From Hymenolepis diminuta (taxonomy: Eukaryota; Platyhelminthes; Cestoda; Cyclophyllidea; Hymenolepididae), in assembly GCA_900708905.1 (NCBI GenBank), contig CAADRB010000004.1:4378180-4442179 (forward strand): 64,000 nucleotides of DNA, written 5' to 3'. The first letter of the stretch is position 1; each line of letters opens with the position of its first letter. A program made the position numbers and the translations under genes. Below, piece after piece: positions 63,708-64,000 of the stretch. The notes beneath the pieces were generated by a model. That model ran no database searches and was not told the origin of the DNA. It worked only from the letters and a program-made list of their open reading frames with translations.

Positions 63708-64000
63708 CTGAGTTTAAAAGTAAAACGCATTGGGCTGAATTAGATTGATTTGCACTGACTGCATATCTCAGCCAATACCACCTAACACCTCCATAAAGAT
63801 GGGAGTGGCGTCACCGCCCAATCGTGCAAAACTTGGGTATACCCTTTCTTCTGCTATTAAATAAAATTGAACCAGTCTTTGAAGTGCGGGATTATTAGAT
63901 ACAAACCTTTGTGCTTGAAGAAGTGTGTGACCGATTTTTCAAACAGTTAATTTCAAACATGAGCCCTAATCTAACAGGCCACCCTCAAATGTCCTAAGCC
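63708..64000. other. Upstream intron of the MMP-like gene
   Basis: About 290 bases after a weak acceptor (aaactcag). No exon recognised. A short segment at about 63825-63850 resembles 60271-60300. Confidence 0.4.

Noticed and set aside
1..64000. CRISPR arrays, bacterial operons, prophage or antiphage systems
   Set aside because: The window is spliced animal DNA; I found no evenly spaced repeat/spacer array and no prokaryotic gene clusters.
1..64000. Conserved microRNA, tRNA, rRNA, snRNA or spliced-leader genes
   Set aside because: I looked by eye for common microRNA seeds and a tRNA cloverleaf. Only the degenerate tRNA-like heads of the SINE-like copies were found, and none folds convincingly as a working tRNA.

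Overview
The window is animal nuclear DNA: AT-rich (roughly two thirds A+T by eye), with spliced genes, short exons, introns from about 60 bp to about 3.4 kb, and old transposon debris in introns and intergenic DNA. The three recognised genes (DIP2, cytochrome b561, an MMP-type hemopexin protein) are animal families. The compact intron/exon style, low-complexity inserts in a conserved protein and the mariner copy suggest an invertebrate, and a flatworm is my best guess. That taxonomic call is inference.

Layout. (1) About 0.7-3.4 kb, minus strand: the first coding exons of a cytochrome b561-like transmembrane ferrireductase that runs off the left edge. (2) About 3.4-17.4 kb: gene-poor DNA with two related LTR-like repeats (6046-6284 and 9042-9346), a decayed tandem array of seven units (9985-10950), a possible small two-exon gene of unknown function (12171-12760, plus) and an orphan candidate exon (15329-15530, minus). 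(3) 17415-57791, plus: one large gene, a complete DIP2 (Disco-interacting protein 2) homologue. I assembled 29 exons by reading-frame continuity and homology; all phases agree and the product is 1844 residues, with an N-terminal DMAP1-binding region, a Ser/Thr/Gln-rich linker and two FAAL-like adenylation domains. Its introns hold a tRNA-derived SINE-like family, other repeats and a dead mariner in the last intron (56296-57446). A 50-base N gap (40436-40485) lies in an intron. (4) 58325-63707, minus: the 3' part of a matrix metalloproteinase, probably membrane-type, with hinge and hemopexin propeller. Its catalytic domain lies beyond the right edge. DIP2 and this gene converge, with candidate poly(A) signals only about 60 bp apart.

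The genes show no sign of acting as a pathway. DIP2 is a lipid-metabolism regulator, b561 a transmembrane electron carrier and the MMP a matrix protease. I found no novel multi-gene system. The most notable items are two neighbouring DIP2 introns with GC 5' splice sites (one with a competing GT donor at the first domain's P-loop-like strand), low-complexity inserts in the DIP2 adenylation domains, a frame-neutral His/Ser-rich DIP2 exon, the truncated fourth hemopexin blade followed by a membrane segment, and the SINE-like family.
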